Shown: positions 13,052-21,742, counted from the stretch's first letter. The stretch is DNA of 64,000 nucleotides from Acinetobacter nosocomialis (GCA_025736915.1 CP107049.1:2170001-2234000); one strand, 5' to 3'. The notes: a model not told the origin generated them from the letters alone. Program-made: numbers and translations.

Positions 13052-13199
13052 TTCTTATGATCTGATAAATTCATTTTTTTATTCTGTCTAAACTAGGTGT
13101 AGTTGTCTTTTTTTATATTACTTAACTTTTTCTACTTTCCTGTTTATTAGACAAGCCTATAATGATTCAGAATCATTCCAACTCTAATAAGGATATAAC

Positions 13200-14198
13200 A
13201 TGTCTACCGACCAGCAATTTCCAATTCCCAACAATTTAGGTATCGCGGTATATTCCAATAATGCCGAAGCTATTGGTAATACACCTTTAGTACGTATTAA
13301 CCGTTTGATTAAAACGGGCGCAACCGTATTAGCAAAAGTGGAAAGCCGTAACCCTGCATTTTCTGTGAAATGCCGCATCGGAGCGGCACTTATTGCAGAT
13401 GCAGAGAAACGCGGTGTATTAAAAGAAGGTATGCACATTGTTGAGCCAACCAGTGGTAATACTGGTATTGCATTGGCATTTGTTGCTGCGGCAAAAGGTT
13501 ATCCAATTACTCTAACTATGCCTGCAAGTATGAGCCTTGAGCGCAGAAAAGTACTGAAAGCTTTAGGTGCTAATTTGGTTTTAACTGAACCTGCGAAGGG
13601 AATGAAAGGGGCAGTTGATGAAGCGGTACGATTAGCAACTGAACAGCCAGATGTTTATTTCTTGCCACAACAATTTGAAAACCCAGCAAATCCGCAAATC
13701 CATGTAGACACAACTGGTCCTGAAATTTGGCAAGCTACAGGTGGACAAGTTGATATTTTGGTTGCTGGTGTGGGTACTGGCGGTACGATTACAGGTATTT
13801 CTCGTTATTTTGAACAAGTCCAAAATAAACCATTGTACTCAGTAGCAGTTGAACCTGCTGAATCTCCAATTATTACTCAGACCAAAAATGGTGAAAACAT
13901 TACCCCTGCAGCGCATAAAATCCAAGGAATTGGTGCGAACTTTATTCCAAAGAATCTTGATTTGGACCTTGTGGATGAAGTCTTACCAGTGACTAGCGAA
14001 GAAGCAATTCAATGGGCGAGGAACTGTGCAACCCAAGAAGGTATTTTAGTGGGTATTTCAAGTGGAGCTGCATTAGCAGCCGCTGCAAAAATTGCAGAGC
14101 GTCCTGAAAATGCTGGTAAAACCATTGTTGTTATTCTGCCAGACAGTGGGGAACGTTATCTGTCTTCTGTGTTATTTGAAGGTTTATTTGACGAATAA
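13200..14198 (+). CDS. cysK: Cysteine synthase A (O-acetylserine sulfhydrylase)
   Basis: PLP enzyme that makes cysteine from O-acetylserine and sulfide. The 332-residue product has the PLP lysine in NPAFSVK (Lys57), the substrate loop EPTSGNTG (about 82-89), the phosphate-binding GVGTGGT (about 185-191) and [11 protein letters not shown] near the end. [12 protein letters not shown] matches CysK rather than CysM. The start is ATG at 13200, preceded by AAGGATATAAC. A strong terminator follows directly, and the gene appears to be monocistronic. Confidence 0.93.
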   Translation: MSTDQQFPIPNNLGIAVYSNNAEAIGNTPLVRINRLIKTGATVLAKVESRNPAFSVKCRIGAALIADAEKRGVLKEGMHIVEPTSGNTGIALAFVAAAKGYPITLTMPASMSLERRKVLKALGANLVLTEPAKGMKGAVDEAVRLATEQPDVYFLPQQFENPANPQIHVDTTGPEIWQATGGQVDILVAGVGTGGTITGISRYFEQVQNKPLYSVAVEPAESPIITQTKNGENITPAAHKIQGIGANFIPKNLDLDLVDEVLPVTSEEAIQWARNCATQEGILVGISSGAALAAAAKIAERPENAGKTIVVILPDSGERYLSSVLFEGLFDE

Positions 14199-14212
14199 AA
14201 TTAATCGTATAA

Positions 14213-14241
14213 AAAAGCCCATCTATTGATGGGCTTTTGTT
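14213..14241 (+). terminator. Terminator after cysK
   Basis: AAAAGCCCATC and GATGGGCTTTT form an 11-bp stem around TATT. The position between convergent genes lets it serve cysK and, on the other strand, the transglycosylase gene. Confidence 0.88.
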
Positions 14242-14250
14242 TAAGCTTAT

Positions 14251-14859
14251 TTATAGGGCGCTTTTTAAATTTTTTTGATGATGCTTAATAGACCGAGCAT
14301 ATTTTTTCGCTTTGTGACGGGTCCAGAAGCTTCGCTCATATCCTGTTGGTCCAACATTATAATAGGCCGTGGCTTTAAACCAGCTATCTGCAGTTTGATA
14401 GTAATGATTTAAAATATAAGCGCCACATTGGATATTTGTAGATTCATCATATAAATTACCAGCACAAGTTTGTTGCCAATAGCTTGGAATAATTTGAGTT
14501 AAGCCAACAGCCCCAGTCGGAGAGCGGGCATTACTATTATAGTTCGACTCTTGTCTGATAACTGCCGCGAGTAAAAGTGGAGGAACATTATATTTGTCAG
14601 CACTTTGAATAATCATAGGAGACAATCGATTCGCTGTACTCGGTGGAACGGAATAAGCTTTTTGTAAACCAGACGATAGCTTATTTGAACGCCAAGTAAA
14701 TGAGCCACTATTAGGGCCTAAGCTTGTACATCCTGTCATGATGATCATCAAGAAAATTATGAAAAATTTCAGACCAAGGATGTGTAATTGTGATGGTTCA
14801 AAACGATTTTGGGTTAAAGATGGGGTAAGCAAAATACAAAACCAATAATGAAGTTTCAA
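14251..14859 (-). CDS. Lytic transglycosylase (SLT domain), probable lipoprotein
   Basis: Cleaves the MurNAc-GlcNAc bond of peptidoglycan. The SLT domain (about residues 80-185) has AAVIRQESNYNSNARS with the catalytic Glu (104), GAVGLTQIIPSYW (about 116-128) and AYYNVG (about 165-170). A hydrophobic segment followed by IIMTGC (Cys44) looks like a lipoprotein signal, which suggests anchoring in the outer membrane. The listed start is a TTG with no clear Shine-Dalgarno, and the first 25-30 residues may not be translated; no ATG exists before the hydrophobic segment. It shares the terminator at 14213-14241 with cysK. Confidence 0.8.
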   Translation of the reverse strand: MKLHYWFCILLTPSLTQNRFEPSQLHILGLKFFIIFLMIIMTGCTSLGPNSGSFTWRSNKLSSGLQKAYSVPPSTANRLSPMIIQSADKYNVPPLLLAAVIRQESNYNSNARSPTGAVGLTQIIPSYWQQTCAGNLYDESTNIQCGAYILNHYYQTADSWFKATAYYNVGPTGYERSFWTRHKAKKYARSIKHHQKNLKSAL

Positions 14860-14950
14860 ATAAAATGATGGTATTTAGCCGTACTTATCGGATCAATATT
14901 AGTTCTGTTGCTCAGCACATCTAAAAAGTAAGAATTTTGTATAATTGAAA

Positions 14951-15072
14951 TGAAAAAACCCCGACATCCTGTCGAGGTTCCTTCGTATTCAGCTTTATGT
15001 AGCTAACTCCTGTCAACTACCGCTTCCTGCGTTCTTATTCTTCTTCAATGAGACATCCTGTCTCTCTATGTT
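14951..15072 (-). ncRNA. Predicted CsrA/RsmA-sequestering small RNA (RsmX/Y/Z-like)
   Basis: Read on the minus strand, this segment of about 120 nt has five GGA motifs. Four sit in hairpin loops: GAGACA-GGA-TGTCTC (15064-15050), CGC-AGGAA-GCG (15031-15021), AGTTGAC-AGGA-GTTAGCT (15018-15001, with two G-U pairs) and the terminator hairpin CCTCGAC-AGGAT-GTCGGGG (14977-14959). One lies in a linker (TACGAAGGAACC). Two hairpins present ACAGGATGT, the core of the CsrA SELEX consensus. A U-run (14958-14953) ends it. CATAAT (15084-15079) is a likely -10, placing the start near 15072. A GacA-type site lies about 63 bp upstream. Size, repeated GGA loops and position match pseudomonad RsmX/Y/Z; the call rests on inspection only. 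Confidence 0.72.
14953..14979 (-). terminator. Intrinsic terminator of the predicted sRNA
   Basis: On the minus strand AACCTCGAC and GTCGGGGTT form a stem (one U-G pair) around AGGAT, followed by a U-run. The loop itself is a CsrA-type GGA site. It ends about 90 bp upstream of the transglycosylase start, so the RNA is a separate transcript. Confidence 0.85.
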
Positions 15073-15126
15073 TCATATATTATGAAAAAATACTAAAGAC
15101 GAATATCCGCAAATCACCGCAAGTTT

Positions 15127-15144
15127 TGTACGTTTTAACTTACA
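15127..15144 (-). promoter_or_regulatory. GacA-type upstream activating sequence
   Basis: TGTACG-TTTTAA-CTTACA on the plus strand (TGTAAG-TTAAAA-CGTACA on the minus strand) differs by one base from the palindrome TGTAAG-N6-CTTACA known upstream of rsmX/Y/Z in Pseudomonas. Its centre is about 63 bp before the predicted sRNA start, the usual distance. It lies directly after the stop of the DUF2798 gene. Confidence 0.7.
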
Positions 15145-15151
15145 GATCAAC

Positions 15152-15364
15152 TTACTTAAATACGATGTCGACAAGTTTCTGGGCTATAGGAGCACAAATC
15201 AATACACTTGGAAAAGCCAATATCCATGCAATAATCCAAGCCGATATCCACAATGAAAGGAAATGATGATTTAGTCCCACTACTTTAAAAGTTGAAATGC
15301 CTGAAACGATAAAAGACATCATTCCCGATAAAATGAAAAGGAATAAAAGTTTCTGTGCTTTCAT
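15152..15364 (-). CDS. DUF2798 family small membrane protein
   Basis: About 70 residues with two transmembrane helices (about 6-24 and 36-58), including SGMMSFIVSGISTFKVVG, and ICAPIAQKLVD at the end, as in DUF2798 proteins. The start is taken as ATG at 15364, four bases after the flavodoxin-like gene's stop and with AAGGA upstream; a further in-frame ATG at 15388 would overlap that gene. It is the last gene of the three-gene MerR-controlled operon. The function is unknown. Confidence 0.72.
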   Translation of the reverse strand: MKAQKLLFLFILSGMMSFIVSGISTFKVVGLNHHFLSLWISAWIIAWILAFPSVLICAPIAQKLVDIVFK

Positions 15365-15368
15365 GGTC

Positions 15369-15935
15369 TTATATTCCTTGATAAGCATTTAAGGTCAATG
15401 CAAAATTTTCTCCAAATTGTTGAGCAGTTTTAATATCCCCTTCATCAAACCTATCGGCATTACTGCCATGTTCGGCCTGAGCCATTAAGCCTGACCATGA
15501 GCCTAGACGATTGGCTGCTTGAGTATAAGGAACCCCTTGGTGTTGCTCAGGCATAATCGGGTTGCCGACCCATAACATGCCGTGTTGCATGCAAAAGGTA
15601 AAAAGTGAAATTAGTGTAGATTGTTTATCACCTGCGGGAAGGGAAGATACGGTAAAGCCAGCCGCTAGTTTTCCTTTAAATTTCTGTTTTTTCCATAATG
15701 GGCCTGTTGCATCCATGAGTTGTTTTAATTTGGAAGATACACCCCCTAAATAAGTAGGAGATCCCCAAATTAAGCCGTCATATTGAATTAGGGTTTCTGG
15801 GTTTTCGACAAGATGTTCCGCACTGAGCAGATCTACTTTAATATTTTCTTGACTCAAGATGCCAGTTTGAATTTGCTGAGCAATAAATTGGGTGTGGCCT
15901 TGGCGACTATAGTAAATAATGGCAACGGTTTTCAT
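15369..15935 (-). CDS. Flavodoxin-like NAD(P)H:quinone oxidoreductase family protein
   Basis: A 188-residue protein with the WrbA/flavodoxin fold. YYSRQGHTQFIA (about 8-19) is the FMN phosphate loop, WGSPTYLGGVSSKLKQLMD (about 57-75) and AGFTVSSLPAGDKQSTL (about 92-108) are further FMN-binding segments. Such enzymes reduce quinones with two electrons and protect against quinone or electrophile stress. The operon is led by a DUF2938 membrane protein and controlled by a MerR-type promoter, which fits an inducible detoxification role. The substrate is unknown. Confidence 0.82.
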   Translation of the reverse strand: MKTVAIIYYSRQGHTQFIAQQIQTGILSQENIKVDLLSAEHLVENPETLIQYDGLIWGSPTYLGGVSSKLKQLMDATGPLWKKQKFKGKLAAGFTVSSLPAGDKQSTLISLFTFCMQHGMLWVGNPIMPEQHQGVPYTQAANRLGSWSGLMAQAEHGSNADRFDEGDIKTAQQFGENFALTLNAYQGI

Positions 15936-15953
15936 GAGTAGTTTCCTCTTTAT

Positions 15954-16439
15954 TTAAATTTGAAATAGTTTTGCAGTGAGATATAGGCCACAACCAAAAA
16001 CACTATGGTTCATCAAACTTTTTAGGCAGTTCAAAAAGGGATGAGGTGTTTTTAATGAAGCAAAGCCGCTACCCATCGCAGGTTGCATAATAAAAAAAGG
16101 AATGAGAACTGTGACTACACCAAGCAGAAGTGCTGAATAAAACTGAGGATGGCTAAGCCAAGTTGAGCCAACAATTAAAAGAAAGCTAAATGAAAAGATT
16201 AGCCCCACACTATAGTGAGCAATCCAACCTAAAAAATATTCATCCTTAATTTGAGGGGTTTGAGCTATAGATTGATGGATGAGTTTCCCTTTAAATATCC
16301 AACCAACCCAGCGTCCGAGCAAGCCGAAGTTTAAGGTCGGAAGTTTGAATATCTTTAATATTAACAGCCAGATATCCATAATAATTGTTGCGCCAATACC
16401 AAGGCATAAAGCCTGAAAGAACGTTGTGGAGAGATTCAT
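15954..16439 (-). CDS. DUF2938 family membrane protein
   Basis: A 161-residue inner-membrane protein with four likely helices (about 8-28, 73-92, 98-120, 140-158). GRWVGWIFKGKLIHQSIAQTP (near 41-61) and WIAHYSVGLIFS (about 73-84) match the DUF2938 family. First gene of the operon transcribed away from the MerR regulator. The function is unknown; genes of this family often sit beside oxidoreductases under MerR-type control. Confidence 0.75.
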   Translation of the reverse strand: MNLSTTFFQALCLGIGATIIMDIWLLILKIFKLPTLNFGLLGRWVGWIFKGKLIHQSIAQTPQIKDEYFLGWIAHYSVGLIFSFSFLLIVGSTWLSHPQFYSALLLGVVTVLIPFFIMQPAMGSGFASLKTPHPFLNCLKSLMNHSVFGCGLYLTAKLFQI

Positions 16440-16480
16440 TTTGAAACCTTGCTTTTATACGTCTGAAACGTGATAAATTT

Positions 16481-16511
16481 ATTGTGCAAGTTAAAGTTCA
16501 CTTGAAGTCAA
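16481..16511 (-). promoter_or_regulatory. MerR-type promoter and operator of the DUF2938 operon
   Basis: On the minus strand, TTGACT (16511-16506) and CACAAT (16486-16481) are separated by 19 bp. Within that spacer lies the dyad CAAGT-N8-ACTTG (16504-16487). An over-long spacer with a central dyad is the mark of MerR-activated promoters, and TCAAGT...ACTTG resembles SoxR-type sites. The regulator gene starts ten bases away on the other strand. Confidence 0.75.
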
Positions 16512-16520
16512 GAGGTTGTT

Positions 16521-16925
16521 ATGGATATTGGTGAAGTCGCTAAAAGGGCAAAAGTCACAACCGCAACACTACGTTTTTATGAAGAGAAAGGATTAATTAA
16601 ATCGATAGGGCGACAAGGTTTACGTCGGCAGTATGGGAAACAAGTGCTTGATCAATTGGCACTCATTGCTTTAGGTCGTGCTGCAGGTTTTTCTTTAAAT
16701 GAAATCGCAACAATGTTTGGACAAGATGGTAAGCCAGAGCTTGATCGGCAAAAACTAAAAGATAAAGCTGAACAGCTAGAGCACATGGCAAAGCGATTAC
16801 ATTTTATCAGCCAAGGATTAGAGCATGCTGCTGTATGTCCTGCTGAAAATCATATGGAATGTCCAACTTTCCAAAAATTTTTAAAAGCAGCAATTGCTGG
16901 AGAATATCAGCCAACAAAACTTTAA
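16521..16925 (+). CDS. MerR family transcriptional regulator
   Basis: A 134-residue activator. The winged helix-turn-helix (about 1-70) begins DIGEVAKRAKVTTATLRFYEEKGLI, and a coiled-coil dimerisation helix follows (about 78-110). The C-terminus holds two Cys in VCPAENHMECPTF (about 109-121), with His and Glu between them, which could sense a thiol-reactive compound or a metal. It lacks the SoxR iron-sulfur cluster motif. It is divergent from the DUF2938-flavodoxin-DUF2798 operon and presumably activates it through the 19-bp-spacer promoter. Confidence 0.88.
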   Translation: MDIGEVAKRAKVTTATLRFYEEKGLIKSIGRQGLRRQYGKQVLDQLALIALGRAAGFSLNEIATMFGQDGKPELDRQKLKDKAEQLEHMAKRLHFISQGLEHAAVCPAENHMECPTFQKFLKAAIAGEYQPTKL

Positions 16926-16977
16926 TCAGTTTTTAGCGAAGAGGCTGAATTTTTAAGGTTCTATTAAATAGTTAGTC

Positions 16978-17006
16978 TTGTCATATTTTCGCCATAAAGA
17001 TTTCAT
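16978..17006 (+). promoter_or_regulatory. Possible PhoB box upstream of the phytase-like gene
   Basis: TTGTCAT (16978-16984), TCGCCAT (16989-16995) and ATTTCAT (17000-17006) recur with an 11-bp period, as PhoB half-sites (consensus CTGTCAT) do. Only the first repeat is close to consensus. A TGAAGT-AAAA-ACTTCA palindrome follows it. Confidence 0.35.
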
Positions 17007-17075
17007 CTTTTTGAAGTAAAAACTTCATATAAGCTTGATTAAATTTGCTTAATTTTTTACCAACTGTATAAAACT

Positions 17076-18335
17076 ATGAGCAAAAAAACTTTAGTCGCAT
17101 TATTATGCTGCGCCAGTTTAGGATTGGCGGCATGTAATGATGATAACGACCAAGAACAAACTTCACCTACTGAAAACGTTACCGAACCAACCTTAATTTC
17201 TTTTGCTAAATTACCTGTAGAAACTTATGCTGCTGGTCCAGACTCTGGTGCATATGTGAAAGGTGCAAATGGAATTTATCCTCCATTTAAAGGTCAACCT
17301 GTACAAGGCTTTTCTGCTGCATTAAAAAATGAAGATGGCAGTTATATGGCAATGGCCGATAACGGTTTTGGAACTCAAGATAATTCAGCAGACTTTTTAC
17401 TTCGTATTTATAAAATAAAGCCGGATTTCAAAACTAAAGCTAAAGGCACGAGCCAAGTTACTGTACAAAGCTTTATCCAACTACGTGATCCGAATAAATT
17501 AATTCCCTTTAATATCGTCAATGATGATACAGCTGAGCGTTTATTAACGGGTGCTGATTTTGATCCAGAATCAATGCAAAGTACTAGTGATGGGACTTAT
17601 TGGATTGGAGATGAGTTTGGACCTTATTTACTTCATTTTTCAGCAGATGGCGTGTTATTAGATGCGCCGATTGCTCTGCCAAATCCGTTAAATCCGACTC
17701 AAGAATTACGTTCACCACAAAATCAATTTAATAAAGCGCAAATTAATTTTGTAGAACCTCTAGTTCAGCAAAGTGGTGGTTTTGAAGGAATGGCAATTTC
17801 GCCAGATGGACAATATCTTTACCCACTTGTAGAAAAGCCAATTAAGTCAATTCGAGAAACGGAAAGACAATTATTGATTTCTCAATTTGATGTGAAGAAA
17901 AAAGCGTATACAGGGAAATATTATTGGTTCCAGCTAGACAGCAAGGCAACCAATATTGGTGACTTCCAACTCTTTAATGATAAAGAAGGGATCATTATTG
18001 AACGTGATGCCACCCAGAATAATTTAGGCGGCTATAAAAAATTAATTCGTATTAAATTGAATGAGTCAGGCCAGCTAGTAAGCCGTGAAGATTTGGTTGA
18101 TTTAATTAAAATTGCTAACCCGAATATGCTGTATGGCACAGCTAGAGCAGGTGATATTGGTACGGGACAGGCTTTTGCTTTCCCATTTGAAACCATTGAA
18201 GATGTGATTATTGAAAATGCTACAACTCTTACCGTTTTCAATGATAATAATTTCCCTGGTTCGACAGGACGTAACGCAAAACTGGCTGACGATAACGAGA
18301 TTATTCAAATTCGTTTGCCAAAAGCTTTGTTCTAA
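17076..18335 (+). CDS. Phytase-like esterase domain lipoprotein
   Basis: A 419-residue protein with a lipoprotein signal (LGLAAC, Cys20) and a low-complexity linker to about residue 35. The domain is of the esterase-like activity of phytase family (Pfam PF13449 as I recall): it has QGFSAALKNEDGSYMAMADNG, WIGDEFGPYLLHF and GFEGMAISPDG, and a probable beta-propeller fold. Members are linked to phosphate-ester hydrolysis, but few are characterised. It stands alone, followed by a terminator, with a possible PhoB box upstream. Confidence 0.8.
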   Translation: MSKKTLVALLCCASLGLAACNDDNDQEQTSPTENVTEPTLISFAKLPVETYAAGPDSGAYVKGANGIYPPFKGQPVQGFSAALKNEDGSYMAMADNGFGTQDNSADFLLRIYKIKPDFKTKAKGTSQVTVQSFIQLRDPNKLIPFNIVNDDTAERLLTGADFDPESMQSTSDGTYWIGDEFGPYLLHFSADGVLLDAPIALPNPLNPTQELRSPQNQFNKAQINFVEPLVQQSGGFEGMAISPDGQYLYPLVEKPIKSIRETERQLLISQFDVKKKAYTGKYYWFQLDSKATNIGDFQLFNDKEGIIIERDATQNNLGGYKKLIRIKLNESGQLVSREDLVDLIKIANPNMLYGTARAGDIGTGQAFAFPFETIEDVIIENATTLTVFNDNNFPGSTGRNAKLADDNEIIQIRLPKALF

Positions 18336-18360
18336 GCTCTATAAATAAAAATTAAAACTG

Positions 18361-18388
18361 CGGCGGATTTTGATCCGCCGTATTTATT
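18361..18388 (+). terminator. Terminator after the phytase-like gene
   Basis: Perfect stem CGGCGGAT / ATCCGCCG around TTTG, followed by TATTTATTCT. The T-run is imperfect. Confidence 0.7.
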
Positions 18389-18547
18389 CTAAGAATAAAA
18401 TATTGAATAAACTTTAATCAAATTAATTTCTATACTGTTGTTTTCGCATGTTTTATAAACAGGGAAAATGAATGAAATTCATGTTAAAATGATCGGCTTT
18501 CATCTTTAGATGTCTCTCCTTCATCTGCTAGCCGAGATTCGCAAGCC

Positions 18548-20926
18548 ATGTCTACTGCCTACACCATGCAAACTGCGCCAAAAGCGTTGTTTGATTACGA
18601 CAAATATTGGGCGTCGTGTTTTGAACCAGCGCCATTTTTGCCGATGTCACGAGAAGAAATGGACCAACTCGGCTGGGATGCTTGTGACTTTATTTTAGTC
18701 TGTGGTGATGCTTATATTGACCATCCATCATTTGTATCGGGTGTGATTGGACGTGTGCTTGAGGCACAAGGTTTCCGTGTCGGAATTATTGCGCAGCCAG
18801 ACTGGACCAATGTTGAAAGCTTCCGCGTTTTAGGTAAGCCAACAATTGCTTGGGGTGTAACCGCAGGTAATATGGATTCGATGATTAACCGTTATACGGC
18901 AGATCGTAAAATTCGTTCGGATGATGCTTATTCTCCAAATAATGAACCAAATAAACGTCCAGACCGTGCAGCAACAGTTTATTGCCAACGTTGTCGAGAA
19001 GCTTTCCCTGATGTACCTGTGTTATTGGGTGGTATTGAAGGCAGTTTACGCCGTATTGCCCACTACGATTATTGGTCAGATAAAGTCCGTCGTTCGATTT
19101 TGATGGACTCAAAAGCCGATTTGCTCATGTATGGTAATGGTGAGCGTGCCATTATTGATGTGATGCATCGCTTGGCTAAAGGTGAAAAAATCCACGAGAT
19201 TACAGACGTCCGTGGTACAGCATTTATTATTAATAAACATAACAAAGCATCAAAAGCAAAGTTTGTTGAAGTTGCGAGTAATGATGTAGATACCGTTGGG
19301 CGTGTTGATCCAATTATTAACCCCTATGTCATGACAGAAGATATTGACGGCTGTGAGGTTGAAAAAGAAAAGGGTAACTCTCTAGCTCAGTATCAAAACT
19401 TCCAAAAAGAGATTGTTGCAAATCCGATTGTGCGTGAAGGCGACAAACTTGATGATGACACTCAAATCGTTCAATTAAAGCCAGCACCGTCAAAAGCAAT
19501 TAAACACAAATTACCACCACGAGAGTTGGCGGTTATTCGCTTACCTTCCTTTGAAGAAGTGGCAAATGATCAAGTGCTTTATGCACATGCAAACCGTATT
19601 TTGCACCTTGAAACCAACCCCGGTAATGCCCGTGCGTTGGTGCAACGCCATGGTGAACGTGATGTGTGGATTAACCCGCCTCCAATTCCTTTAACCACTG
19701 AGGAAATGGATTATGTGTTTGATTTACCTTATGCACGTTTGCCACATCCTACTTATGGTGATGCTCGTTTCCCTGCATTTGATATGATCAAATTCTCGGT
19801 CAACATTATGCGTGGCTGTTTTGGTGGCTGTACGTTCTGTTCGATTACAGAACATGAAGGTCGTATTATCCAAAACCGTTCGGAAGATTCGATCTTACGT
19901 GAGATTGAAAAAATCCGTGATACAGCACCAAATTTTACCGGCATTATTTCAGACTTAGGTGGTCCAACAGCAAACATGTACCGTTTGCACTGTAAAGATC
20001 CAGAAATTGAGAAAAACTGTCGTAAACCTTCTTGTGTTTATCCGGGTGTTTGTCAAAACTTACATACCGATCACGCGCCTTTAGTGCAGCTTTATCGTAA
20101 AGCGCGCGCTATTAAAGGTGTGAAGAAGATTCTGATTGGGTCAGGTCTGCGCTATGACCTTGCTGTACTCAACCCTGAATATGTCAAAGAGCTGGTACAG
20201 CACCACGTAGGTGGTTATTTGAAAATTGCTCCTGAACATACCGAACAAGGCCCGTTATCTAAGATGATGAAACCGGGTATTGGTACGTATGATCGTTTCA
20301 AACAAATGTTTGACCGTTTCAGTAAAGAAGCAGGAAAAGAGCAATATTTAATTCCTTACTTTATTGCTGCGCATCCGGGTACTTCAGATTATGACATGAT
20401 GCACCTTGCAATTTGGTTGAAAAAGAACGGTTTCCGTGCCGATCAGGTACAGACTTTCTATCCATCGCCAATGGCAACTGCAACAACCATGTATTATTCG
20501 GGTAAAAACCCGCTTGCTAAAGTAGCTCGCTATACTGAAAAAGTTGATATTGTAAAAGGTGAAAAACGCCGTCGTCTGCATAAAGCTTTCTTGCGTTATC
20601 ATGATCCAAACAACTGGCCATTACTTCGTGAGGCCTTAAAAGAGATGGGGCGTGCAGATTTAATTGGTAATTCGAAGCAGCATTTAATTCCGACTTATCA
20701 GCCAAAAGGCACAGAAGGGGAATATAAGTCTGCTCGTAAGAAAAATTCGTCTACAGCAGGTGATTCGGTTAAACGAAATAACCAGCAAACGAATAATCAT
20801 TCGAATCAGAAGCGTCCACAAAAAGGACAGGTTCTAACGCAACATAATGGTTTGCCTCCTCGTGAAACAGGTGAGAAGAGACCGTTTGGTGGGAAAAGTA
20901 AACCAAAGTCAAAAGCACGTGGATAA
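18548..20926 (+). CDS. YgiQ family radical SAM protein
   Basis: A large (792-residue) radical SAM protein of the conserved but poorly understood YgiQ (UPF0313) family. The 4Fe-4S site is [17 protein letters not shown] (Cys at CxxxCxxC, about 419-426). The N-terminal third has a B12-binding-like region and [19 protein letters not shown]. The C-terminal tail (about 735-792) is basic and low-complexity, rich in Lys, Asn and Gln. The reaction is unknown. The start ATG at 18548 has no clear Shine-Dalgarno. A strong terminator follows. Confidence 0.92.
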   Translation: MSTAYTMQTAPKALFDYDKYWASCFEPAPFLPMSREEMDQLGWDACDFILVCGDAYIDHPSFVSGVIGRVLEAQGFRVGIIAQPDWTNVESFRVLGKPTIAWGVTAGNMDSMINRYTADRKIRSDDAYSPNNEPNKRPDRAATVYCQRCREAFPDVPVLLGGIEGSLRRIAHYDYWSDKVRRSILMDSKADLLMYGNGERAIIDVMHRLAKGEKIHEITDVRGTAFIINKHNKASKAKFVEVASNDVDTVGRVDPIINPYVMTEDIDGCEVEKEKGNSLAQYQNFQKEIVANPIVREGDKLDDDTQIVQLKPAPSKAIKHKLPPRELAVIRLPSFEEVANDQVLYAHANRILHLETNPGNARALVQRHGERDVWINPPPIPLTTEEMDYVFDLPYARLPHPTYGDARFPAFDMIKFSVNIMRGCFGGCTFCSITEHEGRIIQNRSEDSILREIEKIRDTAPNFTGIISDLGGPTANMYRLHCKDPEIEKNCRKPSCVYPGVCQNLHTDHAPLVQLYRKARAIKGVKKILIGSGLRYDLAVLNPEYVKELVQHHVGGYLKIAPEHTEQGPLSKMMKPGIGTYDRFKQMFDRFSKEAGKEQYLIPYFIAAHPGTSDYDMMHLAIWLKKNGFRADQVQTFYPSPMATATTMYYSGKNPLAKVARYTEKVDIVKGEKRRRLHKAFLRYHDPNNWPLLREALKEMGRADLIGNSKQHLIPTYQPKGTEGEYKSARKKNSSTAGDSVKRNNQQTNNHSNQKRPQKGQVLTQHNGLPPRETGEKRPFGGKSKPKSKARG

Positions 20927-20930
20927 TGAT

Positions 20931-20960
20931 AAAAAAGGCTCTTAAACAGAGCCTTTTTTG
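20931..20960 (+). terminator. Terminator after the YgiQ gene
   Basis: AAAAAAGGCTC (20931-20941) and GAGCCTTTTTT (20949-20959) pair around a 7-nt loop. Confidence 0.9.
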
Positions 20961-21241
20961 TTTTTCATGACTCTATTTAAATCGTATAGTGAGATTTTTG
21001 AGGATTTAAAGTACAAAAAACGTAACGAATAATGAGAAATAGCCAAAATCTGACGAGCTGCACTTGATTGTTGTTGACTCTATGATTATAAATAATGTGA
21101 GGGTGGCTAAATTTAAGCCAAGCTTGATAACTACAAGTGAAATTACTAAGTGAACCTTTTAAAAAAACGGCTGTGTCGTTATCAATTAAAACAAAGTGTG
21201 ATCTAGCAAAATCATTATAAAAAACTTAAAGGATTAGGCCC
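20961..21241. other. Intergenic region with a probable promoter
   Basis: No gene is visible. A good sigma-70 promoter (21064-21092) points at the DUF2726 gene, and a short palindrome GGCT-N7-AGCC lies at about 21105-21119. Confidence 0.4.
21064..21092 (+). promoter_or_regulatory. Promoter of the DUF2726 gene
   Basis: TTGATT (21064-21069) and TATAAA (21087-21092) with a 17-bp spacer, about 150 bp upstream of the start codon. Confidence 0.5.
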
Positions 21242-21742
21242 ATGTATTATTTAATCACGATCTTATTACTATTTCTGGTTGTTGTTATGGCAGTGAAAAG
21301 TCTGTCACGAAGGCATCAACATGATAGTGCCTTGAAGCGCCGTGCAGTTTTAACTAGTCATGAGCAAATGACATTAACCAGACTACAAACAGTTTTACCC
21401 AAATTTACAGTATTGGCACATGTGTCTTTTGATGCACTTTTAACTACAAAATACGCGCATACACGCCGTAAATATCAAAATATGGCAGCTGATTTTGTTG
21501 TGCTTGATCAAAATTATCAGGTAGTTGTAGTTGTTGTTCTGGGGGAAAATGGTTTACGCCGAGCGCATCAACAATATGAGCGTCGCCTATTACAATTGGC
21601 TGGCTATCGTGTGTTACATTATAGCGGCGTGCCTGATTATCATGACTTAAGAAGAGATTTATTGAGTCCTGAATCAGAGTTGGCAACTTTACATGCGACA
21701 CCGCAGCTAGAAAGAATGTCAAACGCTTTTGTGAAGTCTTAG
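21242..21742 (+). CDS. DUF2726 domain protein with N-terminal membrane anchor
   Basis: A 166-residue protein. One transmembrane helix (about 2-18) precedes a DUF2726 domain (about 38-155), with LTSHEQMTLTRLQTVLPKF, ADFVVLDQNYQVVVVVVLG and RRLLQLAGYRVLHY. The DUF2726 fold is related to restriction-endonuclease-like nucleases, but the usual catalytic Glu/Lys pattern is not convincing here and activity is unknown. The start ATG at 21242 follows GGATTAGG. Confidence 0.75.
   Translation: MYYLITILLLFLVVVMAVKSLSRRHQHDSALKRRAVLTSHEQMTLTRLQTVLPKFTVLAHVSFDALLTTKYAHTRRKYQNMAADFVVLDQNYQVVVVVVLGENGLRRAHQQYERRLLQLAGYRVLHYSGVPDYHDLRRDLLSPESELATLHATPQLERMSNAFVKS

Noticed and set aside
14951..15072. Reading the sRNA as an attenuator of the transglycosylase gene
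   Set aside because: Its terminator ends about 90 bp before that gene and the RNA has its own promoter-like sequence and several GGA hairpins.
15048..15266. Plus-strand ORF of 72 codons over the predicted sRNA region
   Set aside because: It lies antisense to the DUF2798 gene and the sRNA, has no ribosome-binding site and no recognisable product.
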